Source of the DNA: Porticoccus sp963974675
Lineage (GTDB): Bacteria; Pseudomonadota; Gammaproteobacteria; Pseudomonadales; Porticoccaceae
DNA length: 64,000 nucleotides
NCBI GenBank assembly: GCA_963974675.1
Contig: CAXBDQ010000003.1
Span: forward strand, 1 to 64,000
Reading direction: 5' to 3'
The position numbers and the translations under genes are program-made. Below the pieces are notes generated by a model that ran no database searches, was not told the DNA's origin, and saw only the letters and a program-made list of their open reading frames with translations. Below, piece after piece: positions 25,505-34,886 of the stretch (positions are counted from its first letter, which is position 1; every line of letters starts with the position of its first letter).

Positions 25505-27127
25505 CTAGTCTTTATTGACAACAATATTTTGTGCGGCAAAGTTAATGGGTACCATGATGGTATCTTTTGCAATTGGGGATGTGTCTGGAAAGTCCAGGGT
25601 GTAGTGAAGGCCTCGGGACTCTTTACGTTGTTTGGCACAGCGGATAATGAGCTCTGCCACCAGAACAAGGTTGCGTAGCTCTAAAAGATCTCGGCTGATT
25701 TTGTAATTACTGTAGTATTCTTGGATTTCTTTTTGTAGCAGTTCTATCCGGTGTTTCGCACGTTCTAATCTTTTTTGTGTGCGGACGATACCGACGTAAT
25801 CCCACATAAAACGTCGCAGCTCATCCCAGTTGTGAGAGATGATGACATCTTCATCGGAATGGGTAACACGACTTTCATCCCAAGCTTTGGCTGGCTCTGG
25901 CAATGGAATATCTACAATACTGTCATGAATGGCTTTGGCAGCTGCACGGCCATAAACAATGCACTCAACAAGAGAATTGCTGGCCATACGGTTAGCACCA
26001 TGTAATCCAGTAAATGCTGTTTCTCCAATTGCGTAAAGATTCCACAAGTCTGTTTGACCCATTCTGTTCACCATGATTCCACCGCAGGTGTAGTGTGCAG
26101 CAGGAACAACGGGTATCGGGTCTTTGGTGATATCAATACCGTAAGACAAGCATTGAGCTTTAACCGTAGGAAAATGACTCTCAATAAAAGCAGCAGGCTT
26201 ATGGGTGATGTCTAAATAAACACAGTCACTTCCCAACCGTTTCATTTCATGATCAATGGCTCTGGCGACAATATCTCTGGGGGCCAATTCTTCTTTGGGG
26301 TGGAATTTCGACATAAAACGTTCCCCGTTAGGCAGCCTTAAGTAGGCACCTTCACCGCGTAGCGCTTCTGTCATCAAAAAAGCTTTGGCGTTGGGGTGAT
26401 AGAGGCAAGTAGGATGAAACTGATTGAACTCCAGGTTAGCGACTCTGCATCCACGCCTCCAAGCGACAGCGATACCATCACCAGTAGCGCCATCAGGGTT
26501 GCTTGTGTAGAGGTAGGCTTTACTTGCACCGCCCGTTGCCAGAACAACAACTTTGGCCTGAAATACTCCGACACGGTCATTTTCAGTATCAAGTATGTAG
26601 GCACCGGTACACCGAATCCGACTGGAATGTTTATCCGCCTGGGTAATTAGGTCAACGATAACGTGATGTTCAAAAAGCTCAATATTAGGATTGCTGATCA
26701 CTTTGTCGGCTAATGACGAAGACACCTCTCGGCCCGTAGCATCAGCCGTATGAAGAATTCGGCGGTGACTGTGTCCACCTTCTCGGGTCAGGTGGTATTC
26801 GTCATTATCTGGATTCTGGGTGAATTTTACGCCTTGCTCAATAAGCCAGTGAATCGCTTCTGGTCCATTTTCGACCGTATATCTTACGGCATCTTCATGA
26901 CACAGACCTGCGCCTGCTATCAGGGTATCCTGAATGTGAGATTCCGTAGAGTCCTGCTGGTCAAAGACTGCAGCTATACCCCCTTGAGCATACCAAGTGG
27001 AGCCAGACTTGATTGAGCTCTTACTGAGTAGGGCAACGTTGTATTTGTTCGCAAGCTGAAGGGCAACGGTCATACCTGCCGCACCGCTTCCTATTACCAG
27101 AACATCGTGGTTGAAGGTTTTGTTCAT
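25505..27127 (-). CDS. nadB: L-aspartate oxidase
   Basis: NadB oxidises L-aspartate to iminoaspartate, the first step of NAD synthesis. The 540-residue flavoprotein has the FAD motif VLVIGSGAAGMTVAL at the N-terminus, the SGSTWYAQGGIAAVF segment, and the active-site region around GGHSHRRILHTADATG, EFNQFHPT and PAAHYTCGGI. Length fits NadB rather than SdhA/FrdA, which are longer. It is divergent from rpoE, the usual order in gammaproteobacteria. It shares a convergent junction of about 20 bases with the ygfX-like gene. Confidence 0.97.
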   Translation of the reverse strand: MNKTFNHDVLVIGSGAAGMTVALQLANKYNVALLSKSSIKSGSTWYAQGGIAAVFDQQDSTESHIQDTLIAGAGLCHEDAVRYTVENGPEAIHWLIEQGVKFTQNPDNDEYHLTREGGHSHRRILHTADATGREVSSSLADKVISNPNIELFEHHVIVDLITQADKHSSRIRCTGAYILDTENDRVGVFQAKVVVLATGGASKAYLYTSNPDGATGDGIAVAWRRGCRVANLEFNQFHPTCLYHPNAKAFLMTEALRGEGAYLRLPNGERFMSKFHPKEELAPRDIVARAIDHEMKRLGSDCVYLDITHKPAAFIESHFPTVKAQCLSYGIDITKDPIPVVPAAHYTCGGIMVNRMGQTDLWNLYAIGETAFTGLHGANRMASNSLVECIVYGRAAAKAIHDSIVDIPLPEPAKAWDESRVTHSDEDVIISHNWDELRRFMWDYVGIVRTQKRLERAKHRIELLQKEIQEYYSNYKISRDLLELRNLVLVAELIIRCAKQRKESRGLHYTLDFPDTSPIAKDTIMVPINFAAQNIVVNKD

Positions 27128-27218
27128 TAACGGCCTAAGTAACCAAAAAATCGGTGGTTGGCATGATAGTATAGCGAGGCAAAAATAAATACTTGTCTAT
27201 TTTATTAGAATGAGAATA

Positions 27219-27246
27219 CGAACTATTTGCAGATCAAGTGGTCTAG
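27219..27246 (+). promoter_or_regulatory. Putative sigma-E-type autoregulatory promoter of rpoE
   Basis: CGAACTA (27219-27225) and TCTAG (27242-27246) are separated by 16 bases. This is near the sigma-E/AlgU pattern of GAACTT, 16-17 bases, then TCTGA-like. It lies about 37 bases upstream of the rpoE ATG, where autoregulated promoters of this family are found. The match is partial. Confidence 0.4.
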
Positions 27247-27282
27247 CATGCTGCCATAATTTAATGGCTGGGGATTGGAGCA

Positions 27283-27870
27283 ATGATGGAAGCCGAGCAG
27301 GCAAAAGAAACCGATAAGCAGTTAGTAGCTCGCGTTCAAAAGGGTGATAAAAGGGCATTTGATTTGCTGGTACTGAAGTACCAGTACAAAGTGCATTCAA
27401 TTGTCAGTCGATATATAAGAGATTTTGATGAGGTTCATGACGTTGTTCAGGAAGCCTTTATCAAGGCCTATCGTGCGCTGGCTAAATTTCGCGGTGAAAG
27501 TGCGTTCTATACATGGCTCTATCGTATAGCTGTTAACACTGCAAAGAATTATCTGGTTGCCCGCAACAGACGTCCGCCGGCCTATGATGTAGATGCGGCG
27601 GATGCAGATTATTATGAAGGTAGTGACAAGCTTAAAGACATCGACTCTCCCGAAAACCTCCTCTACAGAGATGAACTCGAATCCATCGTAGATCAAGCTA
27701 TTAGAGATTTACCGGAAGATCTTCGTACTGCGGTAACGTTACGTGAATTTGAAGGTCTTAGTTATGAGGAAATTGCAGAGATTATGGATTGTCCTGTAGG
27801 GACGGTGAGATCGAGAATTTTTAGGGCTAGAGAGGCAATCGAAGAAAAGATTAAGGTGTTAGAGCACTAA
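27283..27870 (+). CDS. rpoE: Envelope-stress sigma factor RpoE (AlgU type)
   Basis: RpoE is the extracytoplasmic-function sigma factor that responds to misfolded outer-membrane proteins. The 195-residue protein has sigma region 2 (DLLVLKYQYKVHSIVSRY, DVVQEAFIKAYRAL, FYTWLYRIAVNTAKNYL) and region 4 (LREFEGLSYEEIAEIMDCP then GTVRSRIFRAREAI). It heads the rpoE-rseA-rseB-rseC-mucD order, as in the Pseudomonas algU-mucABCD operon. Two ATG codons lie in tandem; the second (27286) could also be used. In this family activity is released when RseA is cleaved by DegS and RseP. Confidence 0.97.
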   Translation: MMEAEQAKETDKQLVARVQKGDKRAFDLLVLKYQYKVHSIVSRYIRDFDEVHDVVQEAFIKAYRALAKFRGESAFYTWLYRIAVNTAKNYLVARNRRPPAYDVDAADADYYEGSDKLKDIDSPENLLYRDELESIVDQAIRDLPEDLRTAVTLREFEGLSYEEIAEIMDCPVGTVRSRIFRAREAIEEKIKVLEH

Positions 27871-28029
27871 TTTATGCTATTTGTTGAACCTTTTTCTTAT
27901 GCTTTGGTCTCACAGCTAGTTTTCCAGCAAAGGATATGTGGTCGTACCTTTACTATTGATCATGAGGCTGGACTATAAATGCATGCAATGTGGTGTTAAC
28001 TTAACAGTAAAATCGAGGTGACTGCAGAC

Positions 28030-28683
28030 ATGAGTAATAATAATGCTCAAATAAAAGAATCTCTGTCAGCGCTTATGGATGGCCAGGCAGATGAACTAGA
28101 AGTTCGTCGAGTACTGAAAGAGATTTCTGAAAATGATGAGCTGCGAGATACTTGGCGTCGTCATCAAATGGCAGCTGCAGCTATGCGACGGGAACTTCCT
28201 GAGCAGGTGGTCGATTATTCTGTTGCTATTCGTGCTGCAATCGAAGATGAACAAAGTCATGGTGCTCCAGCGATGGTTCATCGTCTCATAAAACCACTAG
28301 GTCGTTTTGCTGTTGCCGCATCTGTTGCAGTAGTGGCATTAATTGGTGTACAGCAATACAACCAGCCAGTATCTTCGCCAGTACCTTTAGCGACCGTTGA
28401 TGATGTACATGTCAATATGGTCGCGCCTCAACTTCGGACATCGGCAGAGTTTGGAATCCCTCCTGTTACAGCCCGTACAGTGAGTGCTACTAATGGCTCA
28501 GAACAAGGTTATACCGCTCCGCGGTCTGTTATTCAGGTTAGGGAAGTTACTCCCGATAAAGTGACCCGAGAACAAGTTCAGGCATACTTGAATGACTTAA
28601 TGTTGCAGCACACAGAACATGCTGCAATGAATACTAATCAGGGTATGTTGCCTTTCGCACGTATGCCTACTGACCAGGATTAG
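28030..28683 (+). CDS. rseA: Anti-sigma-E factor RseA (MucA)
   Basis: RseA holds RpoE inactive at the inner membrane until regulated proteolysis frees it. The 217-residue protein has the cytoplasmic sigma-binding domain (SLSALMDGQADELEVRRVL, DTWRRHQMAAAAMRRE), one membrane helix near residues 90-110 (FAVAASVAVVALIGV) and a periplasmic tail that should contact RseB. I place the start at ATG 28030 because GAGGTGA at 28015-28021 makes a good ribosome site for it. An upstream GTG at 28018 lies inside that site. It sits 159 bases after rpoE. Confidence 0.93.
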   Translation: MSNNNAQIKESLSALMDGQADELEVRRVLKEISENDELRDTWRRHQMAAAAMRRELPEQVVDYSVAIRAAIEDEQSHGAPAMVHRLIKPLGRFAVAASVAVVALIGVQQYNQPVSSPVPLATVDDVHVNMVAPQLRTSAEFGIPPVTARTVSATNGSEQGYTAPRSVIQVREVTPDKVTREQVQAYLNDLMLQHTEHAAMNTNQGMLPFARMPTDQD

Positions 28684-28698
28684 TAGGAAACTATATTT

Positions 28699-29661
28699 TT
28701 GAAGTCTTTCTTTCGAGGTTGTGGAGTGTTGCTACTATCCTTGGTAGCTGCCTCCACCGCCCATACTCTAGATGATTTACCTTCCGTAGCAAGCTTATTG
28801 AAACGTATGGCTGAGGCCAATCGTCAGTTAAGTTATCAGGGCGTTTTTTCCTATGAGTATGGTGGTGCGTTAAAAACAGTTAAAGTTTTTCATTCAGTTC
28901 GTGATGGTCAGGAGCTTGAGCGAATTGTCCACCTCAGTGGCCCCAAGAGAGAAGTTGTAAGAAGAGGAAACGACCTCAACTGCCAACGACTTGGCGATGC
29001 GATGCTTCGGGGGGCTGTTGTTGGGCTCTCTAGTCATTCTGCTGGGCATATTGAGACGTACTATAACCTGTATAAGCGAGGAGAAGATCGTGTTGCAGGT
29101 CGGAATGTGGAGATTGTCCATGTCGTACCAAAAGATTCATTTCGCTATGGGTATGTATTAGGCGTCGACAAGGAAACAGGCCTGCTATTGCAGTCCATGC
29201 TAATTGGAAACAATAAGCGAGTTCTGGAAAGGTTTCAATTCGTTGATATAAACATTGGAACATTGGTCGACGATATGGCTCTGGAGCCAACTAACTCCGA
29301 TCACCACCAAGCTTCATTAGAAGCATCCCCTTGCCTTGATGGCGAGGAAACTAGCCCCCCATTACCTTCTGGACATTGGCAGGCAGTGTGGTTGCCGCCA
29401 GGTTTTGCCATGTCAAGCCATCACACAGATCCGGACACTCATCGTGAAACGTTAGTATTCACAGATGGTCTTGCCGTTTTTTCAATTTTTATTGAATCAG
29501 ATAATGTGATTAATGTACCCCCGATGCAGGCCCAGAGAGGAGCAACTGTTGCATTCTTAAGCCGAGTAGAGCAGCAGCAGAAGGTATATACTATTTGTGT
29601 TGTTGGAGAAATTCCTGTTGAAACAGCCAAAAAAGTAGCGCAATCGATGGCCTATTTATAA
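28699..29661 (+). CDS. rseB: Sigma-E regulatory protein RseB (MucB)
   Basis: RseB is a periplasmic protein that binds the RseA tail and shields it from DegS. It senses mislocalised lipids or lipopolysaccharide. The 320-residue protein has a signal peptide (about 1-23), then the LolA-like N-terminal domain with RMAEANRQLSYQGVFSYEY and the conserved region LERIVHLSGPKREVVR, and a smaller C-terminal domain. The TTG start has an AGGAAA ribosome site 8 bases upstream (28685-28690). It follows rseA by 15 bases. Confidence 0.94.
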   Translation: MKSFFRGCGVLLLSLVAASTAHTLDDLPSVASLLKRMAEANRQLSYQGVFSYEYGGALKTVKVFHSVRDGQELERIVHLSGPKREVVRRGNDLNCQRLGDAMLRGAVVGLSSHSAGHIETYYNLYKRGEDRVAGRNVEIVHVVPKDSFRYGYVLGVDKETGLLLQSMLIGNNKRVLERFQFVDINIGTLVDDMALEPTNSDHHQASLEASPCLDGEETSPPLPSGHWQAVWLPPGFAMSSHHTDPDTHRETLVFTDGLAVFSIFIESDNVINVPPMQAQRGATVAFLSRVEQQQKVYTICVVGEIPVETAKKVAQSMAYL

Positions 29662-29816
29662 TAAAAGACGGTCGTTGAGTCATTGCTACAAGATAGTAGG
29701 ATAGGAATAGGCCTATTCTTTCTCTAATTCAATAAGTGCTATCTTTATAAAGATTAAAGCAGAGTATAATGCCGCTGCTTTTGATAAATTAAGTGATATG
29801 TAGAAAGAGCAATTTG

Positions 29817-30266
29817 ATGATACGTGAAACGGGTACAGTGGTTGCCATTGAAGATAATGGGGTATGGGTAGAGACCATTCAGCAATCTGCTTGCCAGACA
29901 TGTGTTGCTGAAAAGGGATGTGGTCAGCGCTTAATTGCTAAAGTTACCGGTAACACAACTGCTATTCGGGTCTTGCCTGGCCTTTGCAATCTAGAAAGCA
30001 TCAAAATGAATGACAAGGTAGTGATTGGCGTACCTGAGAAGGTTGTAGTCAATGGTACTTTTCTGACGTATTTTTTACCCCTATTAACGATGGTTTCAGC
30101 TGTTATATTAGTTGATCAAGTGTCAAGCAATGATGTAGTAGCTGCCCTTGGAGCTTTCTCTGGGTTACTGTTTGGCGGTGCGTTGGTCAGGCTTCATTCA
30201 TACCTGAACCATAACAACCATGAAGTTCACCCCATATTGTTAGAACAGAACGTCATAATGCCATAG
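29817..30266 (+). CDS. rseC: RseC/MucC positive regulator of sigma-E
   Basis: RseC is a small inner-membrane protein tied to sigma-E control and to the reduction of the SoxR iron-sulfur cluster. The 149-residue protein has an N-terminal cytoplasmic part with four cysteines in SACQTCVAEKGCGQ, then two adjacent membrane helices (about 80-120) and a short tail. The start is placed at ATG 29817 (MIRETGTVVAIEDNGVW), matching the family. An in-frame GTG at 29793 has no ribosome site. It lies in the expected place between rseB and mucD. Confidence 0.9.
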   Translation: MIRETGTVVAIEDNGVWVETIQQSACQTCVAEKGCGQRLIAKVTGNTTAIRVLPGLCNLESIKMNDKVVIGVPEKVVVNGTFLTYFLPLLTMVSAVILVDQVSSNDVVAALGAFSGLLFGGALVRLHSYLNHNNHEVHPILLEQNVIMP

Positions 30267-30346
30267 TACTATTCCATCTAACCTTTGAGCTTTTTGATGG
30301 TCTGAAACAGCGCAATAACTCATTAGATGTCTGGCTGGAGCACATT

Positions 30347-31714
30347 ATGATAAAGCGGGTAGTAGCCTCTGTTTTCCTTTTCGCGTGTTTGTTTGCCGCG
30401 CCTGTGTTCAGCCACCAGTTGCCCAGCTTTACAGATTTGATTGAAAAATCGTCACCTGCGGTGGTTCAAATTGACACTTCGCAGCGAAGCGCTAGCCAAA
30501 GTTCGTTTCAGACGCCACGTCATAACATTCCAGAAATCTTTGGTGAGAAATTCAAGCAACATCAGGGTGAGCCAAGTAATGCTCTAGCATCAGGTACTGG
30601 CTTCATTATTTCGACCGATGGCTATGTGCTGACGAATCAGCATGTCGTCGATGGGGCGGATGAAATAATGATTCGGCTTAGTGATCGTCGTGAATATGAA
30701 GCGAAAATCATAGGTCAAGATAAACGCTCTGATTTGGCACTATTAAAGATTGAAGCTAAAGGGCTTCCTACGGTTGAGTTTGCCGACACAAGCAAGCTGA
30801 AGGTGGGTGAATGGGTGCTAGCGATTGGCTCCCCATTTGGCCTTGATTACTCGGCTAGTGCTGGGATTATTAGTGCGATTGGTCGCAGTATTCCTACCGA
30901 AACCGGTGACAACTACGTACCATTCATTCAAAGTGATGTTGCTCTGAACCCTGGAAATTCTGGCGGACCATTACTTAATCTGGAAGGAAAGGTTGTCGGT
31001 GTAAACTCTTTAATTTTCAGCCGATCTGGTGGTTCTATTGGTTTATCCTTTGCTGTCCCAGCCAATGTTGCTCTCAAGGTTATCAAACAATTAAAATCCA
31101 AAGGCTATGTGGAAAGAGGGTGGCTGGGTGTCTACATACAAGATGTCGATAAAAATTTAGCGGAGTCATTTGGGCTTGATAAGCCAGTTGGTGCTCTGGT
31201 AGCACAGGTTGAACCTGGAAGCCCAGCGGCCAAAGCAGGTTTAGGTCCTGGCGATGTAGTGCTTCGGCTTAACGGCCAAGATATTGTTCATTCAGGTGAC
31301 TTACCCCATGTGGTTGGTTTGCTAGCACCAGGTGAGATTATAACAGTTGAGATAATTCAAAAGGGCATTGCTAACAAGCTTGATATCGTTATTGGCAGCT
31401 TGCCTAAGGTTGCCGAAAAGACTACATCACTGCTTAAACCGGACCGCCTGGGATTAATTATCTCTTCGATAGGAGATGATGGGTTAGGTTCGTGGAGGAC
31501 CGGTGTCCTTGTGGAAACGGTTGCCACAAGTTCAGCTGCCGACATAGCTGGAATATTTAAGGGTGATGTGATTATGCAGCTCGGCTATAGCAGTATCGAC
31601 AACCCTTCTGAGTACTACGAAGTGGTAAAAAAGTTACCTGTAGGTGAGCCTGTGGCCATTCGGCTAGTACGTCACGGACGTTCAATCTTTAAGAGCCTTT
31701 TGATCAGCCCGTAG
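30347..31714 (+). CDS. mucD: Periplasmic serine protease, DegP/MucD type
   Basis: This S1C protease degrades or refolds damaged periplasmic and outer-membrane proteins. The 455-residue protein has a signal peptide (about 1-22), a trypsin-like domain with His99, Asp129 and Ser205 (in NPGNSGGP), and two PDZ domains (about 255-345 and 360-450). The length and two PDZ domains fit DegP/MucD rather than DegS. It is the last gene of the sigma-E operon; its product feeds back on the pathway in Pseudomonas. A poor sigma-E-like pair (AACCTT at 30280-30285, TCTGA at 30301-30305) lies upstream and may give added expression. Confidence 0.95.
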   Translation: MIKRVVASVFLFACLFAAPVFSHQLPSFTDLIEKSSPAVVQIDTSQRSASQSSFQTPRHNIPEIFGEKFKQHQGEPSNALASGTGFIISTDGYVLTNQHVVDGADEIMIRLSDRREYEAKIIGQDKRSDLALLKIEAKGLPTVEFADTSKLKVGEWVLAIGSPFGLDYSASAGIISAIGRSIPTETGDNYVPFIQSDVALNPGNSGGPLLNLEGKVVGVNSLIFSRSGGSIGLSFAVPANVALKVIKQLKSKGYVERGWLGVYIQDVDKNLAESFGLDKPVGALVAQVEPGSPAAKAGLGPGDVVLRLNGQDIVHSGDLPHVVGLLAPGEIITVEIIQKGIANKLDIVIGSLPKVAEKTTSLLKPDRLGLIISSIGDDGLGSWRTGVLVETVATSSAADIAGIFKGDVIMQLGYSSIDNPSEYYEVVKKLPVGEPVAIRLVRHGRSIFKSLLISP

Positions 31715-31881
31715 CCCTTGATCGTTCGAAAAAATAGTAGAACTCAGCCACAACAAACGATACTTTCATTTCGGGGCAACTCATAGCGTCAATATGTCAA
31801 ATAGGCTAGACTGCTCGCCTTTAGCCATACCTGAAAAAACAACTCACCAGTCATTATTGACCACAACCAAATTTGAGCCCC

Positions 31882-33681
31882 GTGTCTGATTTAAGTCATA
31901 TTCGAAATTTTTCAATTATTGCCCATATTGATCATGGAAAGTCGACAATCGCTGACCGTTTTATTCAGGTCTGCGGAGGTTTATCTGAGCGCGAAATGGC
32001 TGAACAAGTCCTCGACTCTATGGATATTGAACGTGAGCGGGGCATTACAATTAAGGCGCAGAGCGTCACTTTGGATTACACGGCGAAAGATGGTCGAACC
32101 TATCAACTAAATTTTATTGATACACCAGGGCATGTGGATTTTTCTTATGAAGTTTCCCGTTCACTTGCTGCTTGTGAGGGTGCATTGCTGGTCGTAGATG
32201 CGGGACAAGGCGTAGAAGCTCAGTCGGTTGCCAACTGCTATACAGCGATCGCTCAAGGTCTGGAAGTGATTGCCGTACTTAACAAGATGGATCTGCCCCA
32301 AGCTGACCCTGAACGTGTTATTGATGAAATTGAAAATATCATCGGTATTGATGCACAGGATGCGGTTCGTTGTAGTGCGAAAACAGGTCTTGGGATCGAT
32401 GAGATTCTTGAACACTTGGTATCCAGTATTCCTCCACCTAAGGGCGATGTGAATGCGCCATTACAAGCTTTAATTATTGACTCTTGGTTTGATAATTATC
32501 TCGGTGTGGTTTCCCTGGTTAGAGTGACAGAAGGCACGCTGAAGACGAAAGACAAAATCATTACTAAATCTATAGGTAAAGCGCACGTTGTAGACAGTGT
32601 CGGTGTCTTTACGCCAAAAAGAAAAGAAACCGGTGTTTTGCGAGCGGGTGAAGTAGGTTTTGTAGTTGCTGGCATTAAGGATATTCATGGTGCCCCCGTG
32701 GGTGATACATTTACCCACTCAAACACACCTGAAACTAAAGCATTACCCGGTTTCAAAAAAGTTAAACCTCAGGTTTATGCTGGTTTATTCCCCGTTAGTT
32801 CTGATGATTTTGAAGATTTTCGAGAGGCTTTATCCAAGCTAACACTCAATGATGCTTCACTTTTTTATGAACCGGAAAGTTCAGATGCATTAGGCTTTGG
32901 TTTTCGTTGTGGTTTCCTCGGGATGCTGCATATGGAAATCATCCAGGAAAGACTTGAACGTGAGTATGACTTAGACCTCATTACCACAGCACCCACCGTT
33001 ATCTATGAAATTTTAAAAACAGATGGGACTATTATTCATATTTCCAATCCATCAGATTTGCCTGATCCTGCCTATGTGGATGAGATGCGGGAACCTTTGT
33101 GTGAAGCCAATATTCTGGTACCAAAGGACTACGTGGGAAATGTGATTACGCTTTGCGTTGAAAAGCGAGGCATTCAAAAGGATATGCAATTTGTGGGTGG
33201 TCAGGTATCACTAACCTACGAATTACCAATGAGTGAAGTGGTCATGGATTTTTTCGACAGGCTGAAGTCTGTGAGCCGTGGTTTTGCTTCACTTGATTAT
33301 GGTTTTAGACGGTTTGAGGCCGCGCCATTGGTTCGACTGGATGTGTTGATTAATGGTGAGAAGGTTGATGCTTTAGCGGTAATTCTTCACCGTGATCATT
33401 CTCAATCTAAAGGACGCCTGCTCACGGAAAAAATGAAAGAGCTGATTCCCAGACAAATGTTTGATGTAGCTATACAAGCTGCTATTGGTGGTCACGTGAT
33501 CGCACGTACAACAGTGAAAGCGCTACGTAAAAATGTAACAGCAAAATGTTATGGTGGAGATGTTTCACGTAAGAAAAAACTGTTACAGAAACAAAAGGAA
33601 GGCAAGAAACGAATGAAGCAGGTAGGTAATGTGGAAATTCCCCAAGAAGCATTTCTTGCCGTTTTAAAGACCGATGGTTAA
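31882..33681 (+). CDS. lepA: Elongation factor 4 (LepA) GTPase
   Basis: LepA is a ribosome-bound translational GTPase that affects initiation and back-translocation under stress. The 599-residue protein has the G1 motif AHIDHGKST, switch II DTPGHVDF, NKMD, and the LepA-specific C-terminal domain ending in KQVGNVEIPQEAFLAVLK. Starting at GTG 31882 gives the N-terminus SDLSHIRNFSIIAHIDHG, as in Pseudomonas LepA, and the same length as the E. coli protein. An upstream TTG at 31873 is possible. It is the first gene of the lepA-lepB-rnc-era-recO group. Confidence 0.97.
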   Translation: MSDLSHIRNFSIIAHIDHGKSTIADRFIQVCGGLSEREMAEQVLDSMDIERERGITIKAQSVTLDYTAKDGRTYQLNFIDTPGHVDFSYEVSRSLAACEGALLVVDAGQGVEAQSVANCYTAIAQGLEVIAVLNKMDLPQADPERVIDEIENIIGIDAQDAVRCSAKTGLGIDEILEHLVSSIPPPKGDVNAPLQALIIDSWFDNYLGVVSLVRVTEGTLKTKDKIITKSIGKAHVVDSVGVFTPKRKETGVLRAGEVGFVVAGIKDIHGAPVGDTFTHSNTPETKALPGFKKVKPQVYAGLFPVSSDDFEDFREALSKLTLNDASLFYEPESSDALGFGFRCGFLGMLHMEIIQERLEREYDLDLITTAPTVIYEILKTDGTIIHISNPSDLPDPAYVDEMREPLCEANILVPKDYVGNVITLCVEKRGIQKDMQFVGGQVSLTYELPMSEVVMDFFDRLKSVSRGFASLDYGFRRFEAAPLVRLDVLINGEKVDALAVILHRDHSQSKGRLLTEKMKELIPRQMFDVAIQAAIGGHVIARTTVKALRKNVTAKCYGGDVSRKKKLLQKQKEGKKRMKQVGNVEIPQEAFLAVLKTDG

Positions 33682-33705
33682 GAAAAAGAGAGTTGGAATA
33701 GTTTA

Positions 33706-34455
33706 ATGGATATTAATTTTCCTTTGGTATTACTAATACTGGTCATTGTCAGCGGTATTATCTGGTTTTTGGATCGATTGGTACTATCAAAAAAGCGTGG
33801 TGACGGACCGGTTCCTACGTGGGTCGAATATAGCGGTTCATTTTTCCCCGTACTCCTTATCGTATTTGTGCTTCGCTCTTTTCTTTACGAGCCCTTTCAA
33901 ATCCCCTCTGGATCTATGATCCCAACACTCAAAGTGGGTGATTTTATTTTAGTGAACAAATACAGCTATGGCTTAAGGATACCTGTGTCCGGGGCTAAGG
34001 TTGTTTCTGTAGGAAGTCCTCAGCGCGGGGATGTTATGGTCTTTTTTCCACCGAATGACGACAGGTACTTCATTAAACGCGTTATTGGCTTGCCCGGCGA
34101 CAAGATAAAAATTGTTAATAACCAGCTTTATGTGAATGACGAAGCAGCTAAACAAACGTCGCTTTCTGTCGTTTCAGAGGACCCTCGGTTTATACTGGCA
34201 AAAGAAGACCTCTCTGGAGTCAATCACCAAATGCAAAAAGGCCAAATACCTGGACGCCTGGGTCGTGATTTTTCTATCTCTGTGCCACAAGGTCATTATT
34301 TTATGATGGGCGACAACCGGGATAATAGTAGTGATAGCCGTGTTTGGGGCCCTGTTCCTGAAAAGAATATTGTTGGTAAGGCTGTGCTAGTTTGGATGCA
34401 CTGGGAATCCTTTAGTCACCTGCCGAGTTTTTCTGGAGTCGGCCAAATCCAGTAG
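33706..34455 (+). CDS. lepB: Signal peptidase I
   Basis: LepB removes signal peptides from exported proteins at the outer face of the inner membrane. The 249-residue protein has two membrane helices (about 4-24 and 44-62), catalytic Ser70 in IPSGSMIPTL, and catalytic Lys124 in RYFIKRVIGLPGD. The GDNRDNSSDSR motif is near the C-terminus. It follows lepA by 24 bases and precedes a DUF4845 gene and rnc, the typical order in Pseudomonas relatives. Confidence 0.97.
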   Translation: MDINFPLVLLILVIVSGIIWFLDRLVLSKKRGDGPVPTWVEYSGSFFPVLLIVFVLRSFLYEPFQIPSGSMIPTLKVGDFILVNKYSYGLRIPVSGAKVVSVGSPQRGDVMVFFPPNDDRYFIKRVIGLPGDKIKIVNNQLYVNDEAAKQTSLSVVSEDPRFILAKEDLSGVNHQMQKGQIPGRLGRDFSISVPQGHYFMMGDNRDNSSDSRVWGPVPEKNIVGKAVLVWMHWESFSHLPSFSGVGQIQ

Positions 34456-34487
34456 TTATTATTGAGAATAATTAGGGGGAAATCGTC

Positions 34488-34862
34488 ATGAAACAAAAAA
34501 AACAGCAAGGAATTTCACTTCTAGGTGGATTGGTTTTATTGGCAGTTGTTGGTTTTTTCCTTACAGCAGCTTTTAAAGTTGCTCCGTTATATCTCGATAA
34601 TTCTTTTATCCGTGCCGCTATAGCATCGTTGGAGCAGGAAGATGTTCATGGTATGACGGATGGAGATATTAGGAGAAAGCTTGGCAGCCAGTTCGATATT
34701 AATAATATTCGTGATGTCGACACGAAAGAAATAAAAGTTGTTCGCCAAAAAACCCATACCGTCGTATCCCTTGATTATGAAAAAAGGGTGAATTTTATGG
34801 GGAATGTCGATGTCGTGGTCCGTTTTGAGAATAGTTATGACAGTAGTGGTACCAAGAAGTAA
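34488..34862 (+). CDS. DUF4845 membrane protein
   Basis: This 124-residue protein has one N-terminal membrane helix (about 9-32: ISLLGGLVLLAVVGFFLTAAF) after a basic lead, then a soluble domain predicted outside the cytoplasm. Its place between lepB and rnc and its features fit the DUF4845 family, found there in many gammaproteobacteria. The function is unknown. A GGGGGAAA ribosome site lies just upstream of the ATG. Confidence 0.85.
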   Translation: MKQKKQQGISLLGGLVLLAVVGFFLTAAFKVAPLYLDNSFIRAAIASLEQEDVHGMTDGDIRRKLGSQFDINNIRDVDTKEIKVVRQKTHTVVSLDYEKRVNFMGNVDVVVRFENSYDSSGTKK

Positions 34863-34886
34863 TCATAGTGAAGCAGATTATTTAGA

